Shown here one piece after another: positions 62,729 to 64,000 of a stretch of DNA of 64,000 bases. The notes under the pieces are model-generated. The model ran no database searches. It was not told the DNA's origin and was given only the letters and a program-made list of their open reading frames with translations. Source of the stretch: Pholis gunnellus (lineage: Eukaryota; Chordata; Actinopteri; Perciformes; Pholidae); contig OU342804.1 of NCBI GenBank assembly GCA_910591455.2, positions 22,904,484 to 22,968,483 of the forward strand. The letters run 5' to 3'. The first letter of the stretch is position 1; every line of letters begins with the position of its first letter. The position numbers and the translations under genes were made by a program.

Positions 62729-64000
62729 TCTTCAGTCTCAAGAATCTAAATCAGTGTTGAGATGGTGGAGGTCTGGCATTGAGTCACGTCAGCTTTGTAT
62801 TCTGCTGACAATTTAAGATGCACTTTTAGGATGAGCTACTAGTTGCACAACTGCTTTTACACTGCTGGTTATGCATCTTTAACGGAAGTGGGCTCACAAA
62901 AAGACAGACTGGTTGTTTGTGTGTTATAAACTACAATGTTCTTGGTCTCCAAGGCTGGATTTTTATAATGTATTGTCAAAAAAATCCAGCAGGTGTACAA
63001 AATAATGGCTGGCTATCCCCAATAATTCCCATTTTGGCTTTCTGATGAGGCACCCCCTTGTCAAAGATTTTATTGAGTGATGTTTTGGTCTAAGCCCTTC
63101 TGCAGAAATGTGAACAGTCATCAGCACATTAACATAAAGCACTAATGGCTTATAGGTTGCTGGTCTGGGGAAATGAGGCTGTGTCTGTACTAGCTCATGT
63201 TTGTATACAACAAGAGCAGTAAAACACTGGTTTATATTTAACATGTTTTACTTGTGTAGTAGACCTGAGAGTAATCAACTGTGCATGTCCGTGATGAACA
63301 GCTGTTGTGTTCAGTATTTCTGGTTGAACATGAACACGAGGCAGGAGGAGTTCAGTGAGCAGCCAGTGTGCAGTCCACTTGGTTTAACACTGAATATTAA
63401 GTGGAGAACATTAGCTTTCTTTTAATTGTTGGAGGCACTTGATGACTGCTAATTACAAATATTGTGGGGGAACTGTTTCCATTTGTCACAAATTGGAGGG
63501 GACGTGTCCCGCTCAAATTACATGCTTGCTCTCCACTTCCTCTTTTGGCCAGTTTAGGACCAGCTGAGCGCTAGTCGTGTCTGGCAGTATCTGCACTGCC
63601 TGTTTGTTTTTATCCAAGTAGCTTTGTGAGCACTTTGGCGACAGTGATAGTGTGCCATCAGCTTTATTGTACCCTGCCCACACCAAGGCAGCCCTTTGTA
63701 TTTTTGTTAATGCAATGCTATTTTTAACCTAATCATGGCCTCACAGAGTCGCTGTTTCAAACAAGGTTAACCAGAGAGACAACATGTATGGTCTAATAAT
63801 TACCATGTATTGCAACTTACTAATGGCAACCATAAGGTGTCCTAAAGAGTACCCACCTTGACTGCACACCACAAATAAAACTGAAAGAGAACTGTGGTTA
63901 CTGTCAATGACAGTTTGACTGTAAAGTTACTTTTCTGATAACTAGAATCAGACTTTGTCTTTAGCCTGTTTACAAAGTGGTTACAGGATTGTATTTGAAG
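62729..64000 (+). other. spi1 intron 4 to the right edge, no exon seen
   Basis: I searched for the ETS-domain exon (KKIRLYQFLLDLL-like sequence) and did not find it on the + strand. No other gene or recognised repeat stands out. Confidence 0.6.

Noticed and set aside
62210..64000. ETS-domain exon of spi1
   Set aside because: Expected next, but no sequence encoding the conserved ETS helices was found. It must lie past the right edge.
1..64000. CRISPR arrays, tRNA or rRNA genes, toxin genes, viral genomes
   Set aside because: None seen. The repeats present are microsatellites and eukaryotic dispersed elements, and no cloverleaf with A and B boxes was recognised by eye.

Overview
The window is vertebrate nuclear DNA and almost certainly comes from a teleost fish, probably a percomorph-like species with a compact genome. 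It has spliced genes with GT/AG introns, long (CA)n tracts, and several short repeat families typical of fish intergenic DNA. Its four recognisable genes are orthologues of well-known vertebrate genes. There are no bacterial operons, rRNA genes or CRISPR arrays.

Layout, left to right. 1-8 kb: no recognised gene; microsatellites and dispersed repeats. 8-22 kb: gas2 on the + strand, a cytoskeletal CH plus GAR-domain protein, with seven coding exons (12382-21950) and two probable 5' noncoding exons near 8.2 and 8.7 kb. 22-26.7 kb: the convergent 3' ends of gas2 and tmem178b. 26.7-32.03 kb: tmem178b on the - strand, four coding exons encoding 298 residues. 32.4-34.2 kb: intergenic. 34.9-43.6 kb: slc39a13 (ZIP13 zinc transporter) on the - strand, nine coding exons encoding 377 residues, plus a probable 5' noncoding exon. 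43.9-56.4 kb: a long, mostly repetitive interval with one weak candidate two-exon transcript near 49.4-50.3 kb. 56.9 kb to the right edge: spi1 (PU.1) on the + strand, exons 1-4 only. The exon encoding the ETS DNA-binding domain lies beyond the window.

slc39a13 and spi1 stand head to head, as they do in mammals (human 11p11.2), so this is an ancient neighbour pair. gas2 is also on human chromosome 11 (11p14), whereas TMEM178B is on human chromosome 7. The four genes do not form one pathway.

No novel multi-gene system is visible. The observations most worth following up are regulatory or structural. A ~385 bp cassette is duplicated on both sides of spi1 exon 3 and carries MYB-, RUNX-, ETS- and C/EBP-like motifs. 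gas2 has a very long Pro/Ser/Thr-rich linker and lacks an SRVD-type caspase site. The reading frame stays open upstream of the presumed slc39a13 start. X-box-like motifs recur. Three small terminal-inverted-repeat elements can be delimited, one of them (hAT type, in spi1 intron 4) with a clear 8-bp target-site duplication. All calls come from reading the sequence and from recalled family sequences; no alignment or database search was run.
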